From contig NC_037639.1 of assembly GCF_003254395.2 (NCBI RefSeq), positions 13,993,037 through 14,057,036 on the forward strand: 64,000 nucleotides of DNA, given 5' to 3'. The DNA comes from Apis mellifera (lineage: Eukaryota; Arthropoda; Insecta; Hymenoptera; Apidae). This document shows positions 23,701 through 35,280 of the stretch, piece by piece (positions within the stretch are counted from its first letter, which is position 1; each line of letters begins with the position of its first letter). The translations under genes were made by a program, and so were the position numbers. Below the pieces are notes generated by a model. The model made no database searches and was not told the DNA's origin. It worked only from the letters and a program-made list of their open reading frames with translations.

Positions 23701-24702
23701 ATTTTCGATCACGAACCGAATATTTTTCGCAGCCGAAACGTGCTGTAACTTGAAAAGAAAAAAAATACATCATTCCTTCGTTCAATACCTATGCAATTTT
23801 TCTTTACTTTTCTTTTTTTTTTTTTTTTCTTTAAGTAAAATTATCTCGAGCAAACCTCGAATCGATCATACACTATATTAAACGTTGCGAAACAATTTTG
23901 TGTAATTTGCTTGGAGAAAAATTCGAGATGACGAATTAATTTCTTTCTCTCTCTCTCTCTCTCTCTCTCGATGATAGTATTGTATAATAAAACGTGGTCA
24001 GATTTATTCTTACGCAACGTTCGCGCAATCGTTCACGAAATAGTGAACGACGTTGGTAGGTCCTTTGACCTACTAATTTAGAAATTTAGTTACTATTTTA
24101 ACGAAGAAGCGAAGAAAGAAAGAGAGAGAGAGAGAGAAATTGGAAAGTCATTTTTTATTCGTATAACGGCATACGTTGGTTAACGTTGTTTGTTTGTAAG
24201 TGACAAAAGAATGCTAAGTAGGGTAAACGGTATTGAAAGATATCGGTGAAAAGTTTGTATAATTAAAGATTGGAAAGAGGAATACAAAACGAGCGATCAT
24301 CTTGAATAAATTTCATTGAATCAAGTACAATTCCGTCTATCAATTGTAAAAATAAAGCATTTAAGAAAAATTAACAATTAAAAAGAGCTCGTCTTTTCGT
24401 ATTATTGGATGTAAAAAGGAGTTTCAATTTAATTTCTATCTTTGAACAAATGAGAATTTGTTCAATACTGAAGATACAAAAATTTACAAAACATATAAAA
24501 AAAAGAGTCTAATCAAATATTTTTTCAAAAAGTCTTATCACCATCTTCTTGCATCCAACAGAATTAATTATTAATACCTTCCTCTATAAAATCGAACATA
24601 CATATAGACGAATAGATACATTTCATTCACACAATCATGACAAAAATCCGAGAGAATCGTAAAAAAAAAAAAAAAAGAAAGAAACAGTCGCCACACTCTT
24701 AC
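20767..24702. other. upstream region of gene E
   Basis: The acceptor before the gene E start codon pairs with possible donors on the minus strand at about 20848 (AAA then GTATGT) and at 24702. A minus-strand TATAAAT lies at about 21185-21192. CpG-rich blocks at 21100-21700 and 22140-22620 have promoter-like composition, and a plus-strand donor (CTTG then GTAAGT) at about 22471 could belong to a noncoding transcript. A CT microsatellite lies at 23945-23969 and a GA tract near 24120-24138. No protein-coding exon is supported. Confidence 0.3.
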
Positions 24703-24870
24703 CTGAGACGACACTAAGATTGTCAACTCGTTCACGCGAGAACTATTTCCGCCAGCTTCACATCTGGAAGAGCAGTGCCGGCGTAGTAAAGAAGAAACGA
24801 CACGTCGCTTAAGAACAAATGCATCTTGTCGGACGGTAGAGCGGACACTAACGAGATGAGTCTCTCCTCC
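24703..24870 (-). other. candidate first (leader) exon of gene E with a 30-codon uORF
   Basis: A minus-strand block of CpG-rich sequence ends in a strong donor (CTCAG then GTAAGA, at 24702). It could splice to the acceptor directly before the gene E start codon. It contains an ATG at 24824 opening a 30-codon frame (ends 24732, includes LSDVSFLLYYAGTALP). That is either an upstream ORF or chance. The right boundary is a guess. Confidence 0.35.
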
Positions 24871-25123
24871 TTTCGATACCTCGAATCGTTCGAAGGTCGT
24901 TTCTTTTTTGCGAAATACCTCTCGTGCCTCTCGTTACAGAATTTATGAAATTCTAGAAACGAAATTCTCCGTAATCAGAGAATTGCTCGTTAAAATTTCC
25001 CGTTATGAGTCACGATCGTGTAGAAAATTGGGAAACGATTGGTCGCACGAATCGTTGGATAATCTCGATTTTTATATATTTTAATGTCGAGGAAATAGAG
25101 AAAGGAATACATACATATATATA

Positions 25124-25183
<60 letters not shown>

Positions 25184-27542
25184 CGAAAGCTGAAAATGAA
25201 ATTTTTTTAAACGCGTTTAATTAGTTTCTACGAAATTTAAATTGATAACAGTTAATAACTGACACAGCTGGTTGATGAGAGATTTATTACAGATTTTGTA
25301 CGGCAGGCAAGTTTTTATCATTCGATACTGCACCGACAATACTTCATTAAACGTTTTTAAACGCTTCGATTTACCAATCGCAGTCTGAGCCAAGACTTTT
25401 TTTCTCTCTTTTCTTTTCCTTCTTTTTGCTTAGATACCGATCGAGGCAACCATAAATTACGATTATGACGGCCGTTCTTTTTTTTCCCCTCCCCCCTCTC
25501 CGTGCATTTTCTTTTCTCCGTCCATAAAATACGGAATAATACCGATCATTTTTGCATCCGTTGACCGCAAGAAACGGCGTGGCCAATAATGTCTAAGAAA
25601 GTGGAACGCGCCATGTATGATAATTAATCGTTCATTGATACCTTTGCATACATATAACTAGGTCGTGTGCATCTTTTCCATATATTATATCATTGCCATA
25701 TTTACGCAATCGTCCATTACACGATAAAAAAAAAGTTCGTTTCGCTTTTTAGATACTGAATATTTTTTATACCAGAGGAGAGGGAAAGAAAAAAGCCGTC
25801 GTTCTCTCTTCATTTCTTTTCAAATACCTTTCACGGCTTTGCGGACAGATTTTTTTGCGTAGATTCGGATGAATCTTAAAGAAAAGACACTTTGAAATGT
25901 TTTTTTTCTCAAACATACGAGACTCGAGTATTTATAATATATTACGCATACTTGTATCAAGCACTGTTGCGTAATTGTGGTCAGACCGGAAAAGCTGCGC
26001 CGTCGCAAGGAGGCAAGCCAGATCGAATCGCATTTATATTTAATTTTTCTCCCGTTTCTCGTTCGATAGGATAAATTGTTATTCGAATATAAATACTTTC
26101 ACCGGATACGGAAGTCTGAAAGAATGATTAATCGATGGTAATTATCGCCTAGTCGATTTTTCGTCACCGCGATGTTATTCCAATCAATTGTAATAAAATC
26201 AAGCAAATCAATAATCATCGTTGTAATTGGATGCAATTAAATGTAACGTTACTCGATTTATAGAAAAAAAAAATAAATTAAATCGAATATCGAGAAATAC
26301 TTGCGAAGATGTAACGAGTTATTTCTCACTTACGACCGATACTTCAAGACTGTTAGGCAGAAAGGATATTACATTTTCATTTATTCATCCATTAAATAAT
26401 TCATTAAGTAACTTTTAGAAATATCAAATGTCACCGCATAATAAACAAAAATATCATCGTTTAGAAATCACGATTAAAATCACATGTATATTTATAAATT
26501 TACGTATTTATAAATTCCTTGTACGATTTCCAAATTTTGAACCAAGCCAGTTAAATGGATATTATATTAGCTAATATTCGGAACGAATCCATACATACAC
26601 ACTATTACGATTCGATTAGTAAACGATTGCGCAATTAGATTCGAGGTAGCGCGACAAAGTTTCTTTTCATCCGAGCAGAAGGGACGCGTTATCGATATTA
26701 TGGACGATTAATTTTAACGACGGGTGTTTGCTTCATCTTACCTAAAAAGAAAGAAAAAGAAAGAAAAAAAAGACTTCTCCGAGAGAATTCAGGAAAAGAA
26801 ATCAATACGATAAGTTGGTATTTTAAGATTCGCGTTTTACATACAGTAAGGAAGTAAGGAGTGAAGAGTTTAATCGATTCGATATGCTCGCACGTTTATT
26901 TTAACACGGCTCGTCGGAAACGCAATTAACAAGCTTTAAATCAAGCAAGCGTATGTTCGTTACAACGTTACAACCGCCGAGGAGCGAACTTTACGCTCAC
27001 GGTACGTTAAATAGCCGTATGATGTAAAATATTACATCGTTACGTACGTACGTTTTACGACACGCGAGCTACACTTTCTGGCAAACAGTGTCGCAATTTA
27101 TGGCAACGAATTTACGTACAAAAGGAAACGCCAAGTTTGATCACCCGTGAACGGCCGCATGTAAACGCGTATACATTTCACGCCGGAACCACGGGACGCG
27201 CGCCATCATTATTCGACATTAATTTGTATATAAGATGAAACAATGAAGATTTTTGACACGTTTCTCGAAAATTTGTAATAAATATTTTCACGCGCGAAGA
27301 GGAAATTTCTTGGCGGTTCTTGCACAAGGGACGCACAATTAAATATTATTCCCCCCTTTCCAACAATCACCTTTTAACTACGCTGATCTCTGCGACCCCT
27401 AAAATTCGTATTCTATCTAGACTATCATTTCTCAGGCTATCATTTGCACGGTCCCTCGAAACGGGAATTCTCCGTGGAAATGCTCCATGAGTGAGATGGC
27501 AATTGGTCCTAGCATCCTTCTATGATCCTCGAGGAGCATCTT
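24871..27542. other. intergenic region between the gene E leader and gene F
   Basis: This AT-rich region holds a long (AT)n microsatellite at 25127-25179 and homopolymer A/T runs. I see no exon-like frame flanked by good splice sites and no RNA gene. Confidence 0.4.
25127..25179. repeat. (AT)n microsatellite, longest in the window
   Basis: About 26 AT units in one run, preceded by an ATAC/ATGC-interrupted part. Confidence 0.92.
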
Positions 27543-30500
27543 CTAATCCGAAGATAGGCCCTTGATCGCGAATACTCCACGGAAGAACGGTTTGAACACC
27601 TCCAGCAACGTTTGCGTTCGACGGGCTGAGTTCTGAGAAAGGAAGAAAAAGGATCATTCTTCGTCGATTTGATTTAATCGTATACAGATCGTTTTGATTG
27701 CGCTCGAGCTCGAAAACAGATATATCGTGGAAAACCGGCTTAATTTTGCAATAAAGTGAAGGGTGACACCGTTTACCGTGTTTATCACTCGATAAAAGGA
27801 GAGAGGGGGAAAAATTAGAAAAAAAAAGTATTGTGCCGAGTTCGAATTATATTCGCGTCGATATAACGATAACGATCTCGATCTCGATCTCGATATCTTT
27901 TTAATTTCGTACGAATTTTCGCTCGGACTTACGGTGATCACGTTGCTCAGGATTTTGCTGATATTGGTGATGGTTGTGAAACCGCTACCGAACACCATCG
28001 GGGGTATGTCCAAGTTCACCTTCGTTCTATCGAATTCGGGGATATCCTCCGTCGTGGTCGAGATCTGGATAACACATAGATAAGAAGAAGAAGAAGAAGA
28101 AGAAAAAATGGCCAATGACAGTTCGTCTTTCGCAACACTCGTGCGTACCTCGGTGTTGCCAACGTTAAGAATATATATATATATAGAGAAAGAGAGAGAG
28201 AAAGAGAGAGAGAATGACACGTTTCTTTTTTTCGATCGATCGAAAACTTGTTTCTATGATGTATTTATTAAAGAACGTATGACGTATGATTGTTGCTTTG
28301 ATTGGCGCAATCGTGCGTGCGAAGGATCAATAACGTGTAATAATTTAAAATTGTAACAATTAACATACGGTTGATAACTCATCGCAAAGAGAAGAAATAA
28401 TAAATATCTATAATAAATATTCTTGTACTAGTACGTGGCAATTTCACGCGTAAATTAAAATCGATTCTTAAGGATATCTTTAGGGGAAAAAGGATGGAGG
28501 ACGTATACGATTGGAGAAAGATATTCAAATGTTCGACTCATAAACAAAAAAAAAAAAAAAAAAGAAAAAAAAGAAGAAAGAACGTGATCGTGATTTTATT
28601 TAACATCAATATCATCATCAATATCAATCGTAAAAACCATTAATTATGGCCATATATTATGCTTAATAAAAGATATTACCCTATTCACATAGAATTTACA
28701 CATGATGATCGAGGCTGGTTAATCCCCGCGAGAGGCTACTCTTATATATTATAATAAACTGATATTATTTACATTTCTGTCGCACAACGATGATTCGTTC
28801 GGTCGGGGGGGAGGGGGAGGGCTTCTCGTTGATTTTAGCACGAACAAGAGTGACGAGATAGAAGATCTCTTGCGTGTCTCTTTAAAGATTACCGTGGGGT
28901 GAGTTTGTCACAGACAGAAGAAGGGGAGGAGAAGATCCTTTATCAGCAATTTATCGGTCGAGCTAAAAAGAAAAATCCATACAATGGTGCTGCTAATCTA
29001 CAATGTGAATGTTACAAGTGCGCGTGAAGGAATTATTTCTTAGTTAGTTAGTTTCTATTTTTCTTTTTTTTCTTTTTATATATATATAGTCGCCCAAGGA
29101 CAATCCTCTTAAGCGTTGCTGCTTGATGATACGTTCCCTTGGATACGCGTCCAAAGGGTTGAATCCAACGTCCTCGTTTGCACCGCATCCGCTTTTTTAA
29201 ACCGTATAAGGCTCCCCTTGCGACGAACCGTAATCGTACTGTTTATGCACAACATGTTTTCATTTTAATTTGCTTGTTCACCTTAAATCCCGACAAACAA
29301 AGTATCGTTTGAAGGAGCGATATATTACACAGATTCTTTCGAAACGATTCTCTCGAGGGAGAGGATTAATACGGAAACAAGGCGAAAGTTTCTCCACATG
29401 CAAACAAATCGGATTTATAAGGATTCTTTGTTTCAAGCAACAAACAAGTTTAGCAAGCCAAAGTTTCGCTGCCTCTTACGAATTTTTTTTTTTTTTTTTT
29501 CCATTCCATCAGATGGCAAGCGATATAATTTTAGACGATCAGATCAGGAAAAAGAAGCAACTGTGAAGCGAGGATTTCTTCGGTTAATTCGATCGACGAC
29601 GAACATATATTGTATTCGTTCAAAGAAAGAGTGAATCGTAGGGCAAGACAACGACATAGAGATAGAAATAAAGAGAAAGAAAAAAAACGCGAGGGAGGAG
29701 AAGAGAAAGAGTTATTATTATTATTATTATCGTACCCCTTCGGAAAACGGCGAATCGCTAGAAAGACCCTTCGAGTTCGACAACACGCCAAGCTGGGCGT
29801 TCAAAATGTTTCCTAGAAAGTTGAGTGCGTTCGACGTTTTGGTTTCGTAATTCTCCTTGTTGTCCCCTATAATTAAATTTGGCGAAAACGTTATCGGGAT
29901 CAAAGGAATAGAATAAAAATTGGAAAATTTTACACGACAATTCCGACAAAAAAATTCCTCATGTTCGAGGGTGTCTCGTCTCACCAGTGGAGGGCGGAGA
30001 GCTCAAACCGGTGGCGATGGAGCTGAGGGGGGCCAGTTTCGAGACGAACGCATTCGTCAATCCGCTCTTCGTGTTCGAGAAGAAGTTTTGGGCAGTGCTC
30101 ACCACCGGCCCGATGCTCCCTGTCGCCGATTGAATTTTCGCGTTCACCAGCTCGCTGATGAACTTGCTGGTCGCAGACTTGTTCACGTCGATCCCGTAAG
30201 CCTTGTTCTTTATTCGATTCGTCTCGTCCAGATCGCTCAGAGCTTTCGTCTTGGCGTCGATCAACGAATCCAGTTTCTGCAAATCAAGCGTACGTTAACT
30301 CGAATGTTATTTCTTCAATACCTCGTCGAAGACGAATCTCACGTTGAAGACGAAATTGATTATGCCGTTGGATACGCCCAGCTTCGCCACTGCGATCTTC
30401 CTCTTGTCCCTGTCGGCCCTCTCCTCGCCCCCTCGGTCATCCTCGGCCTCCACCACGTATATCTGGCATGTCGAAACGAACAAATCTGAGATTAAAGATC

Positions 30501-31353
30501 CCGAAATCTCTCCCCGCAATTTCTAGAGTTGCTTGAATTAAAGTTTGAAAATTTCGAATAAACTTACTTTTAAGTATAGATAATAGATTGAACTATTATA
30601 AATTTTCACCGCGAAGAGATTTCATTCCCGTCTCTATCTCAGCTCAATCTCTAGATTGATCGTAAACGACATCATTAACGATGAGAAGCTCTCGTTTAAT
30701 CCCTCGTAAAGAACAATTAAGCGAAACCTCGGTTGATCATCTAGGATCTCTTGTTTAATGATTCTGTGTGACTACGACTACGACGCGAATTACGAACGAT
30801 AAACATTGGACGAAAGGAGGGAGAAAGAGCGAGGCGGACGGCCACGTGCCACGGATCAGAATTTCAGTTACGCGTTTATCCGTCCTCGCGTGTCTTGAAG
30901 TTAAGTCAACCGCTTTCACTCCTCGCTCCTTCCTTCTCTCTCTCTTTCTCTCTCTCTATCTCTCTTTTCGCGTGTCTCCCTTTTCCCCTCAAGACATTGG
31001 CATCTTGAGATCCCGATATTAGACACGAGGACACGATCTTCCACGACTATCGAGCTTCTAACACGGTATATGTATAATAAAACTTCGAAATGGGCGCTTT
31101 CACTTTCACGATTTTTAATAGGCCCTCCCCCCTCCCCCTCCTATTACGGAACGTCATTTGGAACGTTACGTTTTCCCGTGGAAGGACTTTATCCTATCCT
31201 ATCCCCCTCCCCCGAAACAGAGAGAATTGGAGAACGTCTTACCTCGTTCAATGGATTGAGCTCGACGGGCTCCGTCTCCCTCTTGACGATCGGATTGGAG
31301 TGCACGTAAACCAACAGCAACGAGAGGCCAAAGAGTAAGCAAGTTATCCTCAT
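27543..31353 (-). CDS. secreted protein, gene F (six exons)
   Basis: Exons in transcript order are 31243-31353, 30343-30462, 29985-30276, 29736-29866, 27933-28064 and 27543-27632, giving 291 residues. The signal peptide is MRITCLLFGLSLLLVYVHS, followed by NPIVKRETEPVE. Exon 2 is acidic, has a dibasic run (DRDKRK), then KLGVSNGIINFVFN. Exon 3 starts KLDSLIDAKTKALSDLDETN. Exon 5 contains DIPPMVFGSGFTTITNISKI and the last exon TQTLLEVFKPFFRGVFAIKG, ending LSSD. The sequence IPPMVFGSGFTT and the final exon look under strong constraint, and I would expect insect orthologues. Exon 2 has two in-frame donors (after 30343 or 30322, a 7-residue difference); I chose the stronger. The coding exon starts at an acceptor (31398-31399), so the leader is spliced. 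Function unknown. Confidence 0.8.
28801..28821 (+). other. G-run cluster (possible G-quadruplex) in a gene F intron
   Basis: Runs of seven, five and three G separated by single A bases sit in the long intron between exons 4 and 5 of gene F. Only the composition is seen. Confidence 0.35.
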
Positions 31354-32330
31354 TTTGCTTCTCTCTCTCCCTTTTTGAGCTTCTCGATTCTTTTATCCTG
31401 CGAGGAAAAAAAAAACTAATAAGTAAACAGAATTCCGTCAACACGAGGTTGAGAGTGAAAGGGGAGAAGAGAATAAAAACGTTTCTTCGAAGATATTTTT
31501 TGAAAAAATGTGCGTGTTTTTATCTATCGTTAGGGAAAAGGAATTATCAATTTTATCGAAAGCGCGAAATAATCGAATGGATGGGCAAGTATCGGAACCA
31601 AGTATTGCCATTCGAAATATATATAAACACTTTGGTTCACCTTGCTTGCTGTAACGACTCGAAATGAGGCGCGACGATAATCAAAAAGAGGCTAGGAGAA
31701 GGAAAGAGGGCACGTGGCTAGATAGACAACAGCGATAGAAAAGACACGCGAAAGGGGACGCGCGCGATGACGGACTTGACGGCGAGAGTGCGTGAGCCGC
31801 GAGAGATGTGTACCTGGCGGTGAGCGAGGCTCGTTTGAGGACCACGGTGAAGGAGATCCCGATGTCTTAGCGGCACGAAGGGGAACGAAGGCGAGCATGT
31901 GTGTGCCCCTTCGAGAATCGAGAATCGAGAATCGCAGGCCTCGCCTCCCAGGTGGGGCAGGTTCCGTTTGCTCCGCGAATCCCACGCAGCCTCGTACGCG
32001 CGCTCTCGTACGCCATCCTCGTCCTGCCGCCAGGATATCTCGACAACGCGAGCGTTTCGTTCAATTGGGCAATCGATCGATGAACGGCGACGCGTGTCGC
32101 GTCGGAGATGGGTCGTCCGCCGATCACCGACCATTCAATATCGTTTATCCGCGCGCCTATTCCAAAGCAAACGGTCGAGCGGGGCGAGAGGGAAGAAGGG
32201 AGGGGAGGGCAGAGAGTTGGTGGGAAAACTGAAAAGGTCAGGATTATATTCGGTGGTGTGAAAGTAAGCGGGCAAGACGCGTAGGATAGAATCGCGTCGT
32301 CGTTGACGAGCACTTAAGCGACTTAATGCG
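31354..32330 (-). promoter_or_regulatory. leader intron and CpG-rich promoter region of gene F
   Basis: On the minus strand a donor (CGCCAG then GTACAC; exon edge 31814) and an acceptor with a long pyrimidine tract (CTCGCAG, ending 31398) define a leader intron of about 415 bases. The sequence from 31814 to about 32330 is CpG-rich and is the likely first exon plus promoter. No TATA box stands out. Long open frames here on both strands reflect composition, not genes. Confidence 0.4.
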
Positions 32331-33549
32331 TAAGTTGCGTAATAAATTTTTTGGACGATAATTGGCCGTTCAATATTCTCCCCTTTTCTGCGAGCGATAA
32401 TACACGATTGATTGTTTATGAATAATTCCATGAATATGTATTATATATATTATTGGACGGTTTCGTTGAGTGGAACGAAAAGGTGAGGTTAGTAGTTTGT
32501 TCGAACGTTGTTTTCGATTATAATTCTAAACTTGTATATATATATGTGTATATTGCAATTTATTTTTCAATACGGCCGTGAAGGTGCACGCTTCGACGTC
32601 GCTTTCTCGCTCATATTATCTCACACACGACGTCACGAAGCATCGTAACGCCCATTACGCAACTGCTAGTTTCTCCAAATTGGATCATTCCTCCTTTCTC
32701 CGCTTTATTACTTATTGTTACACGTATGAAGAGGATTTTTCGATCTCCTCTTCGATCTCTTATCGATTTATCATCTCGATTTAAAAACTTTCCACGAATA
32801 TATACGTTCTCTAGTGCCCGGAGAAAGATAAATCGAGAATTCATCGCTTTCCTTAAAATTGAGCATTGTTCACGATCCATTTCGCTGGAATTTAATCGTT
32901 CTGCTTCCACCTTGACTTCCACTAAACTCTTGCCTCTCCAAATTTTCACCTTTTCTCTAGATATCCAACCATGTTATCGTTGAAACGATCACGCGCGTTA
33001 ATTCTTAATTAAACAGAGCCTTATGCTCGAGCCTTACACTGGAAAGAAACTAAAAAGCTCTCTCTCTCTCGTTCTGTTTCGTCATCGCAGTTCCTAAACC
33101 AGAATCGATCAGAATTGCAGCCGGGATGTTATCGCGAAATTCGAAAGCGCGAAATTCGAAATGCGGGCCACGAACGGGGCGAGACGGAAAGGATCAAGGA
33201 CGGCGTTTCCTCGTTGCCGGCCGAGGAATGCATTTTTCGTCGAGGCGTTTACGGTGCGACCACGATTGCTCTATCGACGCGATTGCTTTAACATTTTTCG
33301 ATCGTGGAGCGTGGACTATCGCCGTGAACTATGACCACCATCACCGAGAATCCTACATTAAACGCGATTCAAGGTGATCCTTCTCGAGCCGAGGCGAGGA
33401 GGACGTGGCCGAGAAGGATCGTGAAGAATTATGCAAATTGAAAATAGGTCGAGCAATTTGCGTAACCGTGATCTTGGATGGCCGTCTCGAACAAAAATTT
33501 TTCTTGATCCTTATTAATAATGGCCATCACGTACGAGAATTCGGCGAGG

Positions 33550-33576
33550 AACCGTCTCTCTCTCTCTCTCTCTCTC
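33550..33576. repeat. (CT)n microsatellite
   Basis: A CT dinucleotide run in the gene-poor region. A similar one lies near 34987-35009. Confidence 0.8.
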
Positions 33577-35240
33577 TTCACGGTCGAAAAACGACGCTTT
33601 GATTTTACACGTGTACACGTCAAATTGAAATAAAGTTTCGTAATCGATGGGATGGAAAACGAGATTTCTGAATTATGGATATGGTAATAACTTTGTTATA
33701 TCACGTGTTTCTCTCTCTCTATTAAATAATAATTCAAATTTAATCGTTAATTAAAATCCGCTTACGTTCAAATTCGTTTTAAATTCATCGAATTCGTATG
33801 CTAAATTTTTTTACACTTGCTCGAGCATCGTTCGTTTTCGTTTGGAAAAACTTTGGGAGGAGTTCATTTCTCTCGAAGAATTTTAGAAACGCGTTCTAAA
33901 AAGATAATTCAGGCGATCATCCTTTCGCGTGCAAAGAAATTCCTATTCCTATTCCTATTGCCTTTCGTGCAATTGCGATTTTATCGAGCTGATAAATCTT
34001 AATATCGCCGCAACAGTTGTGTCATTAGAAAATAATGAAAATAATGTTGCCTCGAATTAAATAACTTATTATTAAAATGCTCGCGTAACTTTTATTCACC
34101 GCATAAATGATCACCGCTGTACGATCATTATTCGACGCTTGGAATAACAAGTTATCGAGTTATAACTTTGTTTCCAAAACTTCGACCGTTAAATTGTTCC
34201 CGCACGTGAGGCCAATCTTGATTGGAAAGGAAACGGAGATTCCAAATGACGAGTAAAAAAAATGAATTATCGAAAAACTATACCTATATTATTTTATCGA
34301 TTATCTATTTACGAGGAGAACGATTTTTAATTGCAATTGTTGAAAACGGATGACTCGGAATGGAATGAGCAAGTAGTAGAGCCGTTTTTATGATCCGACG
34401 GCTGTTGGTCATCTTCGTTTCTTGTCGCGTGGTGCCACATAGCGTTCGCGCGCGTAAACGCTCGAGATGTTATGTTATCCGCGGTTAAAACTTGGCAAAG
34501 TGGGGGGAGGAAAAAAAAGAAGAAAAAAGATCGAAACGAAACAACTTTGTCGATTAATAAATATAAGACGATGATTTTTCTTTACCAATATAACATCAAG
34601 ATTGTCAAATAGAGGAATTAGAGAGATAACGATTCTTTTCAGACGAGAAAGTTCAAATTTTTCTCATTTTTCTTTCGGACGAGAGAAAATACGATATGGA
34701 AAAGAAAGGCACGCTGTGCTAATAAGAAAAGAAAATACAAGGAAAAAGAGAGAAAAGAGGATGGAGAAACGGGAAGAGTACGTACGTGCGCTCTTACGCA
34801 ACGCATAATTTATATTCCCTCATTTGACCAGACGGTTGTTAATCCTCATAGAGAATTGCTTGAGTTTTGAAAGCTGAGGGGACGCTTCTTTTTTTTTTCG
34901 ACGAAACGCGTGGCACGAGATCTATATCTGATGACGCTTACGCAATATACTCACCGGACTCAAAAAGAAAGCGGATGTTCCGGTTTTCCTCTCTCTCTCT
35001 CTCTCTCTCGTTGTATTCTCTCGTAATACGTTACATCGAGGACGAGGAATGGTTTCCTTAAAAAGGAACGTTAAATTCCCGACGCTCGGTCAAAGTGAAA
35101 GATATGTTCTAACAATTTTCACGATGAAAAGTGGGGACGAGCAAAGCACTTTCTATTGAAACAAAAATCGCAAACAAATCTCGCAAATCGAATATTTATG
35201 ATTTCTAATGTGACACGTCTCGTCACGATCGATCACTTAC

Positions 35241-35280
35241 CCACTTTTCCGATCCGCTTCCGAGTCCACGTTCCAATTTG
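35241..35280 (-). other. candidate small noncoding exon
   Basis: On the minus strand a 40-base segment is bounded by TATTCCAG and by a strong donor GTAAGTG. It could be an alternative distal leader exon of gene F, or chance. There is no coding evidence. Confidence 0.15.
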
